The notes: generated by a model not told the origin, from the sequence alone. Shown: positions 1-6,546, counted from the first letter of the stretch. The stretch is DNA of 8,766 bases from an uncultured Clostridia bacterium (GCA_947629635.1 CANREO010000032.1:1-8766); one strand, 5' to 3'. Program-made: numbers and translations.

Positions 1-331
1 TGAGGTTGCTACCCTCGGCAACGCACTTGGAGGTGTCGATCGCCTTTCCGCCGCCTAGACCTATCGTACAGGAGCATCTATTGGACTTTGCAAAATCTTG
101 CAAAGCCTTGACGGTATTTCGTGAGCATTCGCCCTTAAAAGCGTCGCTTGTGATAAATTCCACGCCGAATTTTCTCTGAGTTGCCTCAAGTTTCTCTTTT
201 ACTAAGTTCAGTGCGAACGGGTCGGCGATGAGCAACGCCTTCTTGCCGAAGGTTCTGACGAAGTAGCCGAGGTTGAGGAGTTCATCCTCGCCCTGCACGT
301 ACTTTGTGGGACAAATAAATGCTTTTCTCAT
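1..331 (-). CDS. gldA: Glycerol dehydrogenase, N-terminal part (runs off the window)
   Basis: This is an iron/zinc-type polyol dehydrogenase that by family interconverts glycerol and dihydroxyacetone with NAD+/NADH in the cytoplasm. Only the first 110 codons are present; the 3' part, including the metal-binding histidines, lies beyond position 1. The start MRKAFICPTKYVQGEDEL and the nucleotide-binding motif GLGGGKAIDTSK (residues 91-102, the GGGxxxDxxK signature) match the glycerol dehydrogenase branch better than the butanol dehydrogenase branch. The ATG at 331-329 is preceded by AAGGAG (344-339 on the minus strand) at 7-nt spacing, and a good promoter lies upstream. The gene is divergent from nadE. 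Family membership is seen directly; substrate specificity is inferred and could be a related polyol or hydroxyketone. Confidence 0.85.
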   Translation of the reverse strand, partial: MRKAFICPTKYVQGEDELLNLGYFVRTFGKKALLIADPFALNLVKEKLEATQRKFGVEFITSDAFKGECSRNTVKALQDFAKSNRCSCTIGLGGGKAIDTSKCVAEGSNL

Positions 332-367
332 AAAATTTCTCCTTGTTGAAATTTATTTTATACATCA

Positions 368-396
368 ATTATATAACTTCCAAAATGACATATCAA
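368..396 (-). promoter_or_regulatory. Promoter of the glycerol dehydrogenase gene
   Basis: On the minus strand TTGATA (396-391) is followed after exactly 17 bp by a perfect TATAAT (373-368). This predicts a start of transcription near 361 and a leader of about 30 nt that carries the AAGGAG ribosome binding site. It is a strong sigma-A-type match, read from sequence only. Confidence 0.75.
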
Positions 397-485
397 TAGT
401 CAATTTTTCGTTTTTTGGATTTTTTTGTAAGTTTTTTCGGAATTATTCTCATAGTAAATCTAAAAAATAAACAAATTTTCGAATT

Positions 486-505
486 TTTGCGAAATTTTTC
501 GCAAA
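486..505. promoter_or_regulatory. 20-bp perfect palindrome upstream of the nadE -35 box (candidate operator)
   Basis: Two 9-bp arms, TTTGCGAAA and TTTCGCAAA, flank a 2-bp centre. The palindrome ends 4 bp before the nadE -35 box and lies about 90 bp upstream of the gldA -35. It has no T-tract placed like a terminator for either divergent gene, so a regulator binding site is the likelier reading. The regulator cannot be named. Confidence 0.5.
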
Positions 506-509
506 TGAG

Positions 510-537
510 TTGTAACGCCCGAAAAAAGTTTTATAAT
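510..537 (+). promoter_or_regulatory. Promoter of nadE
   Basis: TTGTAA (510-515) and a perfect TATAAT (532-537) are separated by 16 bp. The predicted transcription start is near 544, leaving a short leader of about 30 nt that contains the ribosome binding site. This short leader leaves no room for a riboswitch. Confidence 0.7.
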
Positions 538-573
538 TGGAATATAAATGCGCTGATTCACAAGGAGGGACAT

Positions 574-1335
574 ATGGATATTGCGGCGTCGATTGAAGCG
601 AGAGTGCAGTGGATAAAGGAAATTCTGAAGCAAAGCGGCGCAAATGGCATAGTTTACGGCAATAGCGGCGGCAAGGATTGCTCGCTTGTAGGTATTCTAT
701 GTAAAATGGCGACGAGCAACGTGACAGGCGTGATAATGCCGTGTCAATCATCGCAAAACTACGGTAGCGATCGCGATGACGCGCTGATGGTAGGGCGTCG
801 TTTCGATATAGAGCAGATCGAAGTCGATCTCACTCAAACCAAAGAGGCTTTTTTAAAAGCGCTTGACGGCAAATTCAACTCGGCAGAGTTCGACGAAAAG
901 AGCGTCCGTATGGCCGGTATAAATATAAATCCGCGCCTCAGAATGACTGCTTTGTATGCAGTGGCGCAGTCAAGAGGCTGTCTGGTTGCCGGTACGGGAA
1001 ATCTGGATGAGGCAACTTTGGGCTATTTTACAAAATGGGGGGATGGCGCGTACGATTTCAATCCCATTGCCGATCTAACGGTGGGCGAAATATACGAACA
1101 TTTGAGATATTTGGATTGCCCTCTCTGCGTGATCGAAAAAGCGCCTTCTGCCGGACTGTATCCGGGACAGACCGACGAAAATGAGATGGGGATCAGTTAT
1201 GCGGTCGTGGACGCTTATCTGAGAGGCGGCGAAGCGCCCAAAGAAGTCGTCGAAAGGATAGAGCGTATGCGCGCAAGCAGCGCTCATAAACGCAGAATGC
1301 CCCTGATGTACGGAATCGATACGATTAGATGTTAG
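574..1335 (+). CDS. nadE: Ammonia-dependent NAD+ synthase
   Basis: This enzyme makes NAD+ from deamido-NAD+, ATP and ammonia, the last step of NAD synthesis. The protein has 253 residues. It has the N-type ATP pyrophosphatase P-loop SGGKDC at 31-36, the family block GTGNLDEATLGYFTKWGDG in the middle, and PSAGLYPGQTDENEMGISY near the C-terminus. There is no glutaminase (nitrilase) domain, so free ammonia is the expected nitrogen donor. The open frame extends upstream to 415, but the ATG at 574 has AAGGAGG (562-568) at ideal spacing, the promoter lies at 510-537, and the upstream residues are low-complexity. One oddity is that the last P-loop residue, usually Ser, is Cys36. It is monocistronic as far as can be seen. 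The family assignment is secure. Confidence 0.93.
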   Translation: MDIAASIEARVQWIKEILKQSGANGIVYGNSGGKDCSLVGILCKMATSNVTGVIMPCQSSQNYGSDRDDALMVGRRFDIEQIEVDLTQTKEAFLKALDGKFNSAEFDEKSVRMAGININPRLRMTALYAVAQSRGCLVAGTGNLDEATLGYFTKWGDGAYDFNPIADLTVGEIYEHLRYLDCPLCVIEKAPSAGLYPGQTDENEMGISYAVVDAYLRGGEAPKEVVERIERMRASSAHKRRMPLMYGIDTIRC

Positions 1336-1563
1336 ATTTGCGTCGAAATTGTGCAACTGTGTTCAATAATTTTTTCAGGCGTCCTGTCAAATTGTGGGCG
1401 TCTTTTCGATGTCGAAAATGAAAGCATAAATGAAATAAAAATGCTTCGAACGCGAATTTTACGGAAATATAAAATTTTACATATATAAATATTCTGAATT
1501 TTATTGCAATAAGCATCGGCTTTGTGATAAAATACGCTTAAAGTGTTTTTAACGGAGGAATCT
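1336..1563. other. Spacer between nadE and the hydrogenase operon
   Basis: This is 228 bp of AT-rich DNA with no convincing gene. It holds a 16-bp perfect palindrome (1403-1418: TTTTCGA, 2-bp centre, TCGAAAA). It also holds a looser inverted repeat, AAGCAT (1422-1427) and ATGCTT (1441-1446), with 13 bp between the arms. A possible promoter lies near the 3' end. I see no GC-rich hairpin with a T-tract that would clearly terminate nadE; a 4-bp stem at 1376-1386 is too weak. The palindrome is a candidate operator for the hydrogenase operon. Confidence 0.4.
1504..1533 (+). promoter_or_regulatory. Possible promoter of the hydrogenase operon
   Basis: TTGCAA (1504-1509) and TAAAAT (1528-1533) are spaced by 18 bp, 31 bp ahead of the hydC start. 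The -35 match is modest (4 of 6), so the exact promoter is uncertain. A promoter somewhere in this spacer is likely, because hydC is 228 bp from nadE. Confidence 0.4.
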
Positions 1564-2073
1564 ATGGCTGAAATCAAACTTACAACCGTCACCTTCAAGG
1601 GTACGGCACAGCAAGAAGCCGAACTCAGAAAAGTTTTGGCTGAGATTAAGGCGTCCGAGCACCCCAGTGTGATGACGGCGTTGCAACGCGCGCAGGGGAT
1701 TTACGGTTATCTGCCCATCGAAGTGCAGACGATAATCGCCGACGAAATGGGCGTCTCTTTGGAAGAGGTATTCGGCGTGGCGACATTCTACTCGCAATTT
1801 ACGCTCAATCCCAAGGGACAATATGCTTTCGGCGTATGCCTCGGCACCGCATGTTACGTAAAAGGTTCCGGCGATATTGTGGCTAAACTTCAGGAGTGCC
1901 TCGATCTCAAAGACGGCGAGACTTCTGCCGACGGCAAATATTCGATAGCCTCCACAAGATGCGTAGGCTGTTGCGGTCTTGCGCCCGTCATGACTGTCAA
2001 TGACGAGGTATATGGCAGACTCACCGTAAAGGATGTACCGGGTATTGTCGCCAAATACAGAGCAATGCAATAG
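1564..2073 (+). CDS. hydC: HydC: NuoE-like [2Fe-2S] subunit of the NADH-linked [FeFe]-hydrogenase
   Basis: This is the small electron-transfer subunit of the trimeric hydrogenase, homologous to the 24-kDa (NuoE) subunit of complex I. It has 169 residues, a normal length. After a helical N-terminal region it has a thioredoxin-like fold holding one [2Fe-2S] cluster, with ligands C92 and C97 (CLGTAC) and C133 and C137 (CVGCC). The block GVATFYSQF at 71-79 is typical of the family. The ATG at 1564 was chosen over a GTG at 1543 because GGAGG (1554-1558) sits 5 nt before it. It is the first gene of the five-gene operon, and its last 41 nt overlap the open frame of the next gene. All cofactor ligands are intact. 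Confidence 0.93.
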   Translation: MAEIKLTTVTFKGTAQQEAELRKVLAEIKASEHPSVMTALQRAQGIYGYLPIEVQTIIADEMGVSLEEVFGVATFYSQFTLNPKGQYAFGVCLGTACYVKGSGDIVAKLQECLDLKDGETSADGKYSIASTRCVGCCGLAPVMTVNDEVYGRLTVKDVPGIVAKYRAMQ

Positions 2074-2572
2074 TCCGGACCTCTCGCGGCACATGCTCGA
2101 GTTGGCGCTCAATTCGCTTGACGCCGGAGCGACGCTCGTCGAGATAAAGGTTGCAGGGAAATACGGCAAATATACGCTGACGGTCGCCGACAACGGTTGC
2201 GGCATGGACGATCATGTGCTCGCCCGTTGTTCGGACGAAGGCTTCTCGACAAAGGGAAGCACGGGGAAAGGCCTATCGCAACTCTACGCCGCCTCGGACG
2301 GAAAAGTAAAAATATTTTCCCGAAAGGGCGTAGGAACAAGCGTTACGGCAGAATTTTCGAAGGCAGAATCGGGAGATGTGGGAGCGTCGATCATAGTTGT
2401 CGTCGCAGACGGAGCCGATGTGACGCTGGATTGGAGAGTAGGAGAGGGCTTTACCTTCGATTCGCGCGATTTCAAGCGAGCATTCGACGATATAAGCCGC
2501 CCCGAAACGCTGGCAAAAATAAAAAAAACAATAAATCACAACATCAGACTAAATGGAGGAGCAATGTTATGA
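2033..2572 (+). CDS. GHKL-fold ATPase (histidine-kinase-like) in the hydrogenase operon
   Basis: This is a small cytosolic ATP-binding protein of the HATPase_c type, similar to anti-sigma factor kinases. It has 179 residues from the first ATG. The N-box glutamate/asparagine lies in LELALNSLDAGA (22-33, N27), the G1 box is DNGCGM (53-58), and a glycine-rich lid GSTGKGLSQL lies around 75-84. There is no sensor, dimerisation or receiver domain. Homologues occupy this position in clostridial hydrogenase operons (from memory, the gene called hydE in A. woodii, not the maturase HydE); their role is unknown. The start is doubtful. The ATG at 2033 lies 41 nt inside hydC with AAAGG directly against it, a TTG at 2045 is possible, and the ATG at 2093 would remove conserved residues. 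It ends in an ATGA overlap with hydD. Confidence 0.75.
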   Translation: MYRVLSPNTEQCNSPDLSRHMLELALNSLDAGATLVEIKVAGKYGKYTLTVADNGCGMDDHVLARCSDEGFSTKGSTGKGLSQLYAASDGKVKIFSRKGVGTSVTAEFSKAESGDVGASIIVVVADGADVTLDWRVGEGFTFDSRDFKRAFDDISRPETLAKIKKTINHNIRLNGGAML

Positions 2573-2913
2573 AGAGCATCGCCGATATAATGGCAATCAG
2601 AGACGCAATGCAATCTCAAATCATTCTGCGTGACAATGCCAATGCCGACAATGAGATACATATTATCGTCGAGATGGGCACAGAGGGTTTGGCGGCAGGC
2701 GCGCGCGAAGTGTTCAACGCGCTTGTGGACGAGATCGAAGAGCGTCAACTCAAAGGGGTGAGAGTCACTCGCACGGGCAAGTTTTCCGAGGAGACTAAAA
2801 AACCCGCCGTTGAAGTGCGCATCCCGGGCAAGAAGCCGGAACTTCATCAAGCGTTGACTGCAAAAAAAGCGGTCGAAATATTGGAGTCTATAGCTCCCAA
2901 AACTGCTAAGTAA
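2569..2913 (+). CDS. hydD: HydD-like thioredoxin-fold protein without cysteines
   Basis: This 114-residue protein resembles the thioredoxin-like [2Fe-2S] ferredoxins of clostridial hydrogenase operons. The opening helix MKSIADIMAIRD, the strand and turn IHIIVEMGTEGLAAGAREV (31-49), the segment VRVTRTGKF, and the closing AVEVRIPG all align by eye with that family. Many relatives have Cys in MGTCGIAAGA and in TGCxGxC. Here these positions are Glu and Lys/Ser, and the whole protein lacks cysteine, so it cannot hold a thiolate-ligated cluster. From memory, A. woodii HydD was reported as a subunit with no predicted cofactor, so a structural role is plausible. The start is set by GGAGGA (2555-2560) 8 nt before the ATG, and ATGA couples it to the preceding gene. 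The gene symbol rests on position and size. Confidence 0.7.
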   Translation: MKSIADIMAIRDAMQSQIILRDNANADNEIHIIVEMGTEGLAAGAREVFNALVDEIEERQLKGVRVTRTGKFSEETKKPAVEVRIPGKKPELHQALTAKKAVEILESIAPKTAK

Positions 2914-2925
2914 GGAGAGGAGATT

Positions 2926-4614
2926 ATGTACAGAACTCACATATTGGTTTGCGGCGGTACGGGCTGCCACTCCAACAACAGCGGCAAGATCCGCGAAGCA
3001 TTTGAGCAACAGATAAAAGAGAGAGGCCTTGATAAGGACGTTTGCGTGGTCGGCACAGGTTGTTTCGGTCTTTGCGCAGTCGGTCCCATCATCATCATTT
3101 ATCCCGAAGGAGCGTTTTACAGCGGTCTTACCGTGGACGACGTTCCGACCGTCATCGAGGAGCATATCGTAAAGGGCAGGCTCGTCGAAAAATTGCTCTA
3201 TCATGAGAAGGCGCTCGGCAACGTTGCGGTCAAGTCGCTCAGCGACACAAACTTTTATAAAAAGCAGACGCGCGTCGCTCTTCGCAACTGCGGCGTAATA
3301 AATCCCGAAAAGATAGACGAATACATAGCAAGAGACGGATATCAGGCGCTCATCAAATGCCTCACCGAACTCACCCCGCAAGAAATTATCGACATAGTGT
3401 CCGCGTCGGGTCTGAGAGGCAGAGGCGGAGCCGGTTTCCCGACGGGCAGAAAATGGCAGTTTGCAAAAAATCAAATAAACGACACAAAATATGTGTGTTG
3501 CAATGCCGACGAAGGCGACCCCGGCGCATTTATGGATAGGTCGGTGTTGGAAGGCGATCCTCATGCCGTTTTGGAGGCTATGACAATTGCCGGATACGCC
3601 ATCGGAGCTCATCAGGGCTATATCTATGTGCGTGCCGAGTATCCCATTGCGGTGGAACGTTTGAAGATAGCTATTGCGCAGTCTAGAGAGTACGGTCTTT
3701 TGGGCGACAATATTTTGGGTACGGGCTTTAAGTTCGACATAGAGCTTAAGCTCGGTTCGGGCGCATTCGTTTGCGGCGAAGAGACGGCGCTTATGACTTC
3801 TATAGAGGGTCATCGCGGCGAGCCGCGTCCTCGTCCTCCGTTCCCCGCGGTCAAAGGTCTGTTTGCAAAGCCCACGATCCTCAATAACGTTGAAACATAT
3901 GCAAATATCTGCCAAATCATTTTGAGAGGAGCGGATTGGTTTGCTTCCATGGGCACGGAGAAGTCCAAGGGCACAAAGGTCTTTGCGCTTGGCGGAAAGA
4001 TCACAAATACCGGTCTTGTGGAAATACCTATGGGAACCACGCTTCGCGAAATCATCGAGGATATAGGCGGAGGCATCCCCAACGGCAAGAAATTCAAAGC
4101 GGCTCAAACGGGCGGTCCGTCGGGCGGTTGCATACCTGCAGAACATCTTGACATCCCCATCGATTACGACAACCTCATTTCGATAGGTTCGATGATGGGT
4201 TCGGGCGGTATGATCGTCATGGACGAAGACAACTGTATGGTGGACATCGCAAAATTTTTCTTGGAATTCACCGTCGACGAGAGTTGCGGAAAGTGCACGC
4301 CGTGCCGTATAGGCAATCGTCGTTTGCTCGAATATTTGGATAAGATCACCATGGGCAAGGCCACTCTCGAAGATCTTGATGATATGGAACAGCTTTGCTA
4401 CTACATAAAGGAAAATTCGCTCTGCGGACTTGGGCAGACCGCTCCCAACCCCGTGCTATCTACTCTTCGCTATTTCCGCGACGAATATGAAGCGCACATC
4501 AAGGAGCATCGTTGCCCGGCGCACGTTTGCAAGTCGCTCATCCAGTACAAGATAACGGACGCCTGCAATCGTCAAAGAGTAAATGAGGTGAATTATGGCA
4601 TTGGTAAACGTTAA
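2926..4614 (+). CDS. hydB: HydB: NuoF-like NADH/FMN subunit lacking the C-terminal ferredoxin domain
   Basis: This diaphorase subunit binds NAD(H) and FMN and exchanges electrons with HydA and HydC. It has 562 residues. Domains in order: an N-terminal thioredoxin-like [2Fe-2S] domain (C9, C14, C46, C50); the FMN/NAD core with the glycine loop GRGGAGFPTGRKW (165-177) and NADEGDPGAFMDR (193-205); and the helical domain with a [4Fe-4S] cluster (C454, C457, C460, C500). HRCPAHVCKSLIQYKITDAC (528-547) follows, where bifurcating HydB proteins continue into a 2[4Fe-4S] ferredoxin-like domain of roughly 60 residues. Here that domain is absent and a 15-residue unrelated tail ends the protein. H528, C530, H533 and C535 may be remains of the zinc site seen in HydB structures (inference). 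AAGGAG (2912-2917) sets the start, 12 bp after hydD. Confidence 0.93.
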   Translation: MYRTHILVCGGTGCHSNNSGKIREAFEQQIKERGLDKDVCVVGTGCFGLCAVGPIIIIYPEGAFYSGLTVDDVPTVIEEHIVKGRLVEKLLYHEKALGNVAVKSLSDTNFYKKQTRVALRNCGVINPEKIDEYIARDGYQALIKCLTELTPQEIIDIVSASGLRGRGGAGFPTGRKWQFAKNQINDTKYVCCNADEGDPGAFMDRSVLEGDPHAVLEAMTIAGYAIGAHQGYIYVRAEYPIAVERLKIAIAQSREYGLLGDNILGTGFKFDIELKLGSGAFVCGEETALMTSIEGHRGEPRPRPPFPAVKGLFAKPTILNNVETYANICQIILRGADWFASMGTEKSKGTKVFALGGKITNTGLVEIPMGTTLREIIEDIGGGIPNGKKFKAAQTGGPSGGCIPAEHLDIPIDYDNLISIGSMMGSGGMIVMDEDNCMVDIAKFFLEFTVDESCGKCTPCRIGNRRLLEYLDKITMGKATLEDLDDMEQLCYYIKENSLCGLGQTAPNPVLSTLRYFRDEYEAHIKEHRCPAHVCKSLIQYKITDACNRQRVNEVNYGIGKR

Positions 4615-6334
4615 GATAAACAATATTCCCGTTCAGGTGGAAGAGGGCACAACAATTCTCGAAGCCGCTAGGATCGCCGGGATCAAGATCCCTACCTTGT
4701 GCTATCTCAAGGACGTCAACGCAATAGGCGCGTGCCGCGTGTGCGTCTGCGAGATCAAGGGCGCAAGGAGTCTTGTCGCCGCGTGCGTCTATCCCGTCAA
4801 CGAGGGGATGGAAGTTTTTACTAATACGAAAAAGGTCAGAGATTCCAGAAAAGCGACCGTCGAACTTTTGCTTTCAAATCATAATAAGGATTGCCTCAGT
4901 TGCGTGCGAAACAATAATTGCGAGTTGCAAAAACTCTCGCTCGATTTGGGGTGCGATTCCCACAAATATGAGGGCGTCAAATCGCATTCGCACATCGATG
5001 GCAGCACGCCGTACCTCATTCGTGACAACAGCAAGTGCGTCCTTTGCCGCCGCTGCGTAGCCGTCTGCAAGGAATATCAATCCGTAGCGGTTATCGGAGC
5101 AAACGGAAGAGGTTTCGATACGCACATCGCTTGCGCTTTCGAAAAGCCGCTTATGCAAACATCGTGCGTCGGTTGCGGACAATGTATAGTTGCTTGTCCC
5201 GTCGGAGCGTTGACTGAAGTCGATCAGACAGAGGAGATATTAAAGGCGATTGCGGATCCCAAGAAGAGAGTCATCGCGGCGCCGGCTCCGTCCGTGCGCG
5301 TTGGCCTTGGCGAAGAGTTTGGTTTCCCCATTGGCACAAACGTTGAGGGCAAAATGGTAGCGGCTTTGCGTCGTATGGGATTTGACGATGTGTTTGACGT
5401 CAATCTCGGCGCCGACCTCACCATAATGGAAGAGGGTGCGGAATTTTTGAACAGACTCAAAAACGGCGGCACTCTTCCCATGATCACGAGTTGTTCTCCG
5501 GCGTGGATAAAATTCTGCGAGCACAATTTCCCGGATCTTCTGGATCATCTGTCTACTTGCAAATCTCCTCAACAGATGTTCGGCGCGATTTGCAAGACCT
5601 ATTATGCACATAAACTCAATATGGATCCTGCCGATATCGTCGTCGTATCCGTTATGCCTTGCACCGCAAAGAAGTTTGAAAGAGGCAGAGCGGGGCAAAG
5701 TGCCGCAGGCGTGCCAGACATCGATTATGCAATCACTGTCAGAGAGCTTGCCAGACTCATCAAGCGCGTCGGCATAATATTCGAAGATCTTCCCGACGAG
5801 GAGTTCGATTCGCCTCTCGGCATATATACGGGCGCAGGCCTCATCTTCGGCGCGACAGGCGGCGTTATGGAGGCAGCTCTGCGCAACGTCTATGAACTTG
5901 CTACGGGCAAAGAAGCTCCGTCGCTTGATTTCAAAGAGGTTCGCGGCACTGCCGGCATAAAAGAAGCTACCTACGATGTGGGCGGCACACAGGTCAAAGT
6001 CTGCGTCGTGTCGGGACTTGCAAACGCAAGAAAGATCATGGACTTGGTCAGAGCAGGGAAGGCGGATTATCACTTCATTGAAGTCATGTCTTGCCCGGGC
6101 GGTTGCGTAAACGGCGGCGGTCAGCCGATAAGATCTGCTTATGAACGCAACAATATCGACATCAAAGCCAAACGCGCCAAGGCTCTTTATGACAAGGACA
6201 GCCAAATGAAATTGCGTAAGTCGTTGGACAACCCGGCGCTCAAGCAAATATACAAGGAGTTCCTTGGCGAGCCGAACAGCGATATCGCGCATCATGTGTT
6301 GCATACGCATTATGTGCCTCGCGCGCGTCACTGA
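4595..6334 (+). CDS. hydA: HydA: catalytic [FeFe]-hydrogenase subunit
   Basis: HydA reduces protons to H2 at the H-cluster with electrons relayed from HydB and HydC. It has 579 residues with a full relay. There is an N-terminal [2Fe-2S] domain (C36, C47, C50, C64), a His-ligated [4Fe-4S] cluster (H96, C100, C103, C109) and a 2[4Fe-4S] ferredoxin domain (C148, C151, C154, C158; C191, C194, C197, C201). The H-cluster domain follows: L1 TSCSPAW (298-304), L2 MPCTAKKFE (354-362), L3 VMSCPGGCVNGGGQP (497-511). The C-terminal small-subunit-like region is present. There is no extra C-terminal [2Fe-2S] domain such as the one I recall for Thermotoga HydA. TGAGGTGA (4584-4591) precedes the ATG, which lies 20 nt inside hydB. 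The HydEFG maturases are not in this window. Confidence 0.96.
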   Translation: MALVNVKINNIPVQVEEGTTILEAARIAGIKIPTLCYLKDVNAIGACRVCVCEIKGARSLVAACVYPVNEGMEVFTNTKKVRDSRKATVELLLSNHNKDCLSCVRNNNCELQKLSLDLGCDSHKYEGVKSHSHIDGSTPYLIRDNSKCVLCRRCVAVCKEYQSVAVIGANGRGFDTHIACAFEKPLMQTSCVGCGQCIVACPVGALTEVDQTEEILKAIADPKKRVIAAPAPSVRVGLGEEFGFPIGTNVEGKMVAALRRMGFDDVFDVNLGADLTIMEEGAEFLNRLKNGGTLPMITSCSPAWIKFCEHNFPDLLDHLSTCKSPQQMFGAICKTYYAHKLNMDPADIVVVSVMPCTAKKFERGRAGQSAAGVPDIDYAITVRELARLIKRVGIIFEDLPDEEFDSPLGIYTGAGLIFGATGGVMEAALRNVYELATGKEAPSLDFKEVRGTAGIKEATYDVGGTQVKVCVVSGLANARKIMDLVRAGKADYHFIEVMSCPGGCVNGGGQPIRSAYERNNIDIKAKRAKALYDKDSQMKLRKSLDNPALKQIYKEFLGEPNSDIAHHVLHTHYVPRARH

Positions 6335-6342
6335 ATAGCACC

Positions 6343-6370
6343 AAAAGTCCCGATTTCTCGGGACTTTTTT
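6343..6370 (+). terminator. Intrinsic terminator 1 after hydA
   Basis: AAAAGTCCCGA (6343-6353) pairs perfectly with TCGGGACTTTT across the loop TTTC (6354-6357), and the T-tract runs to 6370. It begins 8 bp after the hydA stop codon. Confidence 0.92.
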
Positions 6371-6373
6371 ATG

Positions 6374-6401
6374 AAGCCATCGGGTTGCCGATGGCTTTTT
6401 T
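6374..6401 (+). terminator. Intrinsic terminator 2, in tandem with the first
   Basis: AAGCCATCGG (6374-6383) pairs with CCGATGGCTT across the loop GTTG, and six Ts run from 6396 to 6401. It lies 3 bp after terminator 1, so read-through from the hydrogenase operon should be very low. Confidence 0.88.
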
Positions 6402-6492
6402 GTTTATGCGATTTTGATAAAAATCAGTATTTTTTTGCCTTTTTTCACCATAATTTCGACAACTCTTCGTAAAAGCGACCTTTTATGCCCAC

Positions 6493-6521
6493 TTGACAAG
6501 GAAAACCAAAAAAAATATATA
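6493..6521 (+). promoter_or_regulatory. Promoter of the SipW-type secreted protein gene
   Basis: A perfect TTGACA (6493-6498) and TATATA (6516-6521) are separated by 17 bp rich in A. The predicted transcription start is near 6527-6529. This is the best -35 box in the window. Confidence 0.75.
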
Positions 6522-6546
6522 GCATGTCGAAAGAAAGACGGCATGC
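6522..6546 (+). promoter_or_regulatory. Inverted repeat over the transcription start of the secreted protein gene
   Basis: GCATGTCG (6522-6529) and CGGCATGC (6539-6546) form an 8-bp dyad with one G-U-type mismatch around a 9-base purine loop. It starts at the base after the -10 box and ends next to AAAGGAG. The left arm lies mostly upstream of the predicted transcription start, so it fits a DNA operator better than an RNA hairpin. If transcription starts earlier, it could instead hinder ribosome access. Confidence 0.45.

Noticed and set aside
273..470. Short plus-strand frame over the gldA start and the divergent spacer
   Set aside because: Antisense to the glycerol dehydrogenase start and then through promoter DNA; no family resemblance.
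415..573. Upstream extension of the nadE frame
   Set aside because: It crosses the promoter and palindrome, and the ATG at 574 has an excellent ribosome binding site.
1521..1545. Possible Rex (NADH-sensing repressor) site near the hydC promoter
   Set aside because: TTGTGAT resembles half a site, but the second half does not match the TTAACAA/TTCACAA arm. I see no full Rex box in the window.
2197..2568. In-frame upstream extension of hydD inside the ATPase gene
   Set aside because: The extension is Arg-rich and low-complexity, and GGAGGA before the ATG at 2569 sets the start there.
3357..3539. Short plus-strand frame inside hydB in another reading frame
   Set aside because: It overlaps the FMN-binding core of hydB and is Arg-rich, as expected for an out-of-frame reading.
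2536..4146. Long open frame on the minus strand opposite hydD and hydB (536 codons)
   Set aside because: It has no recognisable domain and an erratic composition, and it lies antisense to well-supported genes with clear family motifs. It is a product of the codon use of those genes.
5240..6331. Long open frame on the minus strand opposite hydA (363 codons)
   Set aside because: Rich in Arg, His and Cys with no family resemblance, and fully antisense to the H-cluster domain.
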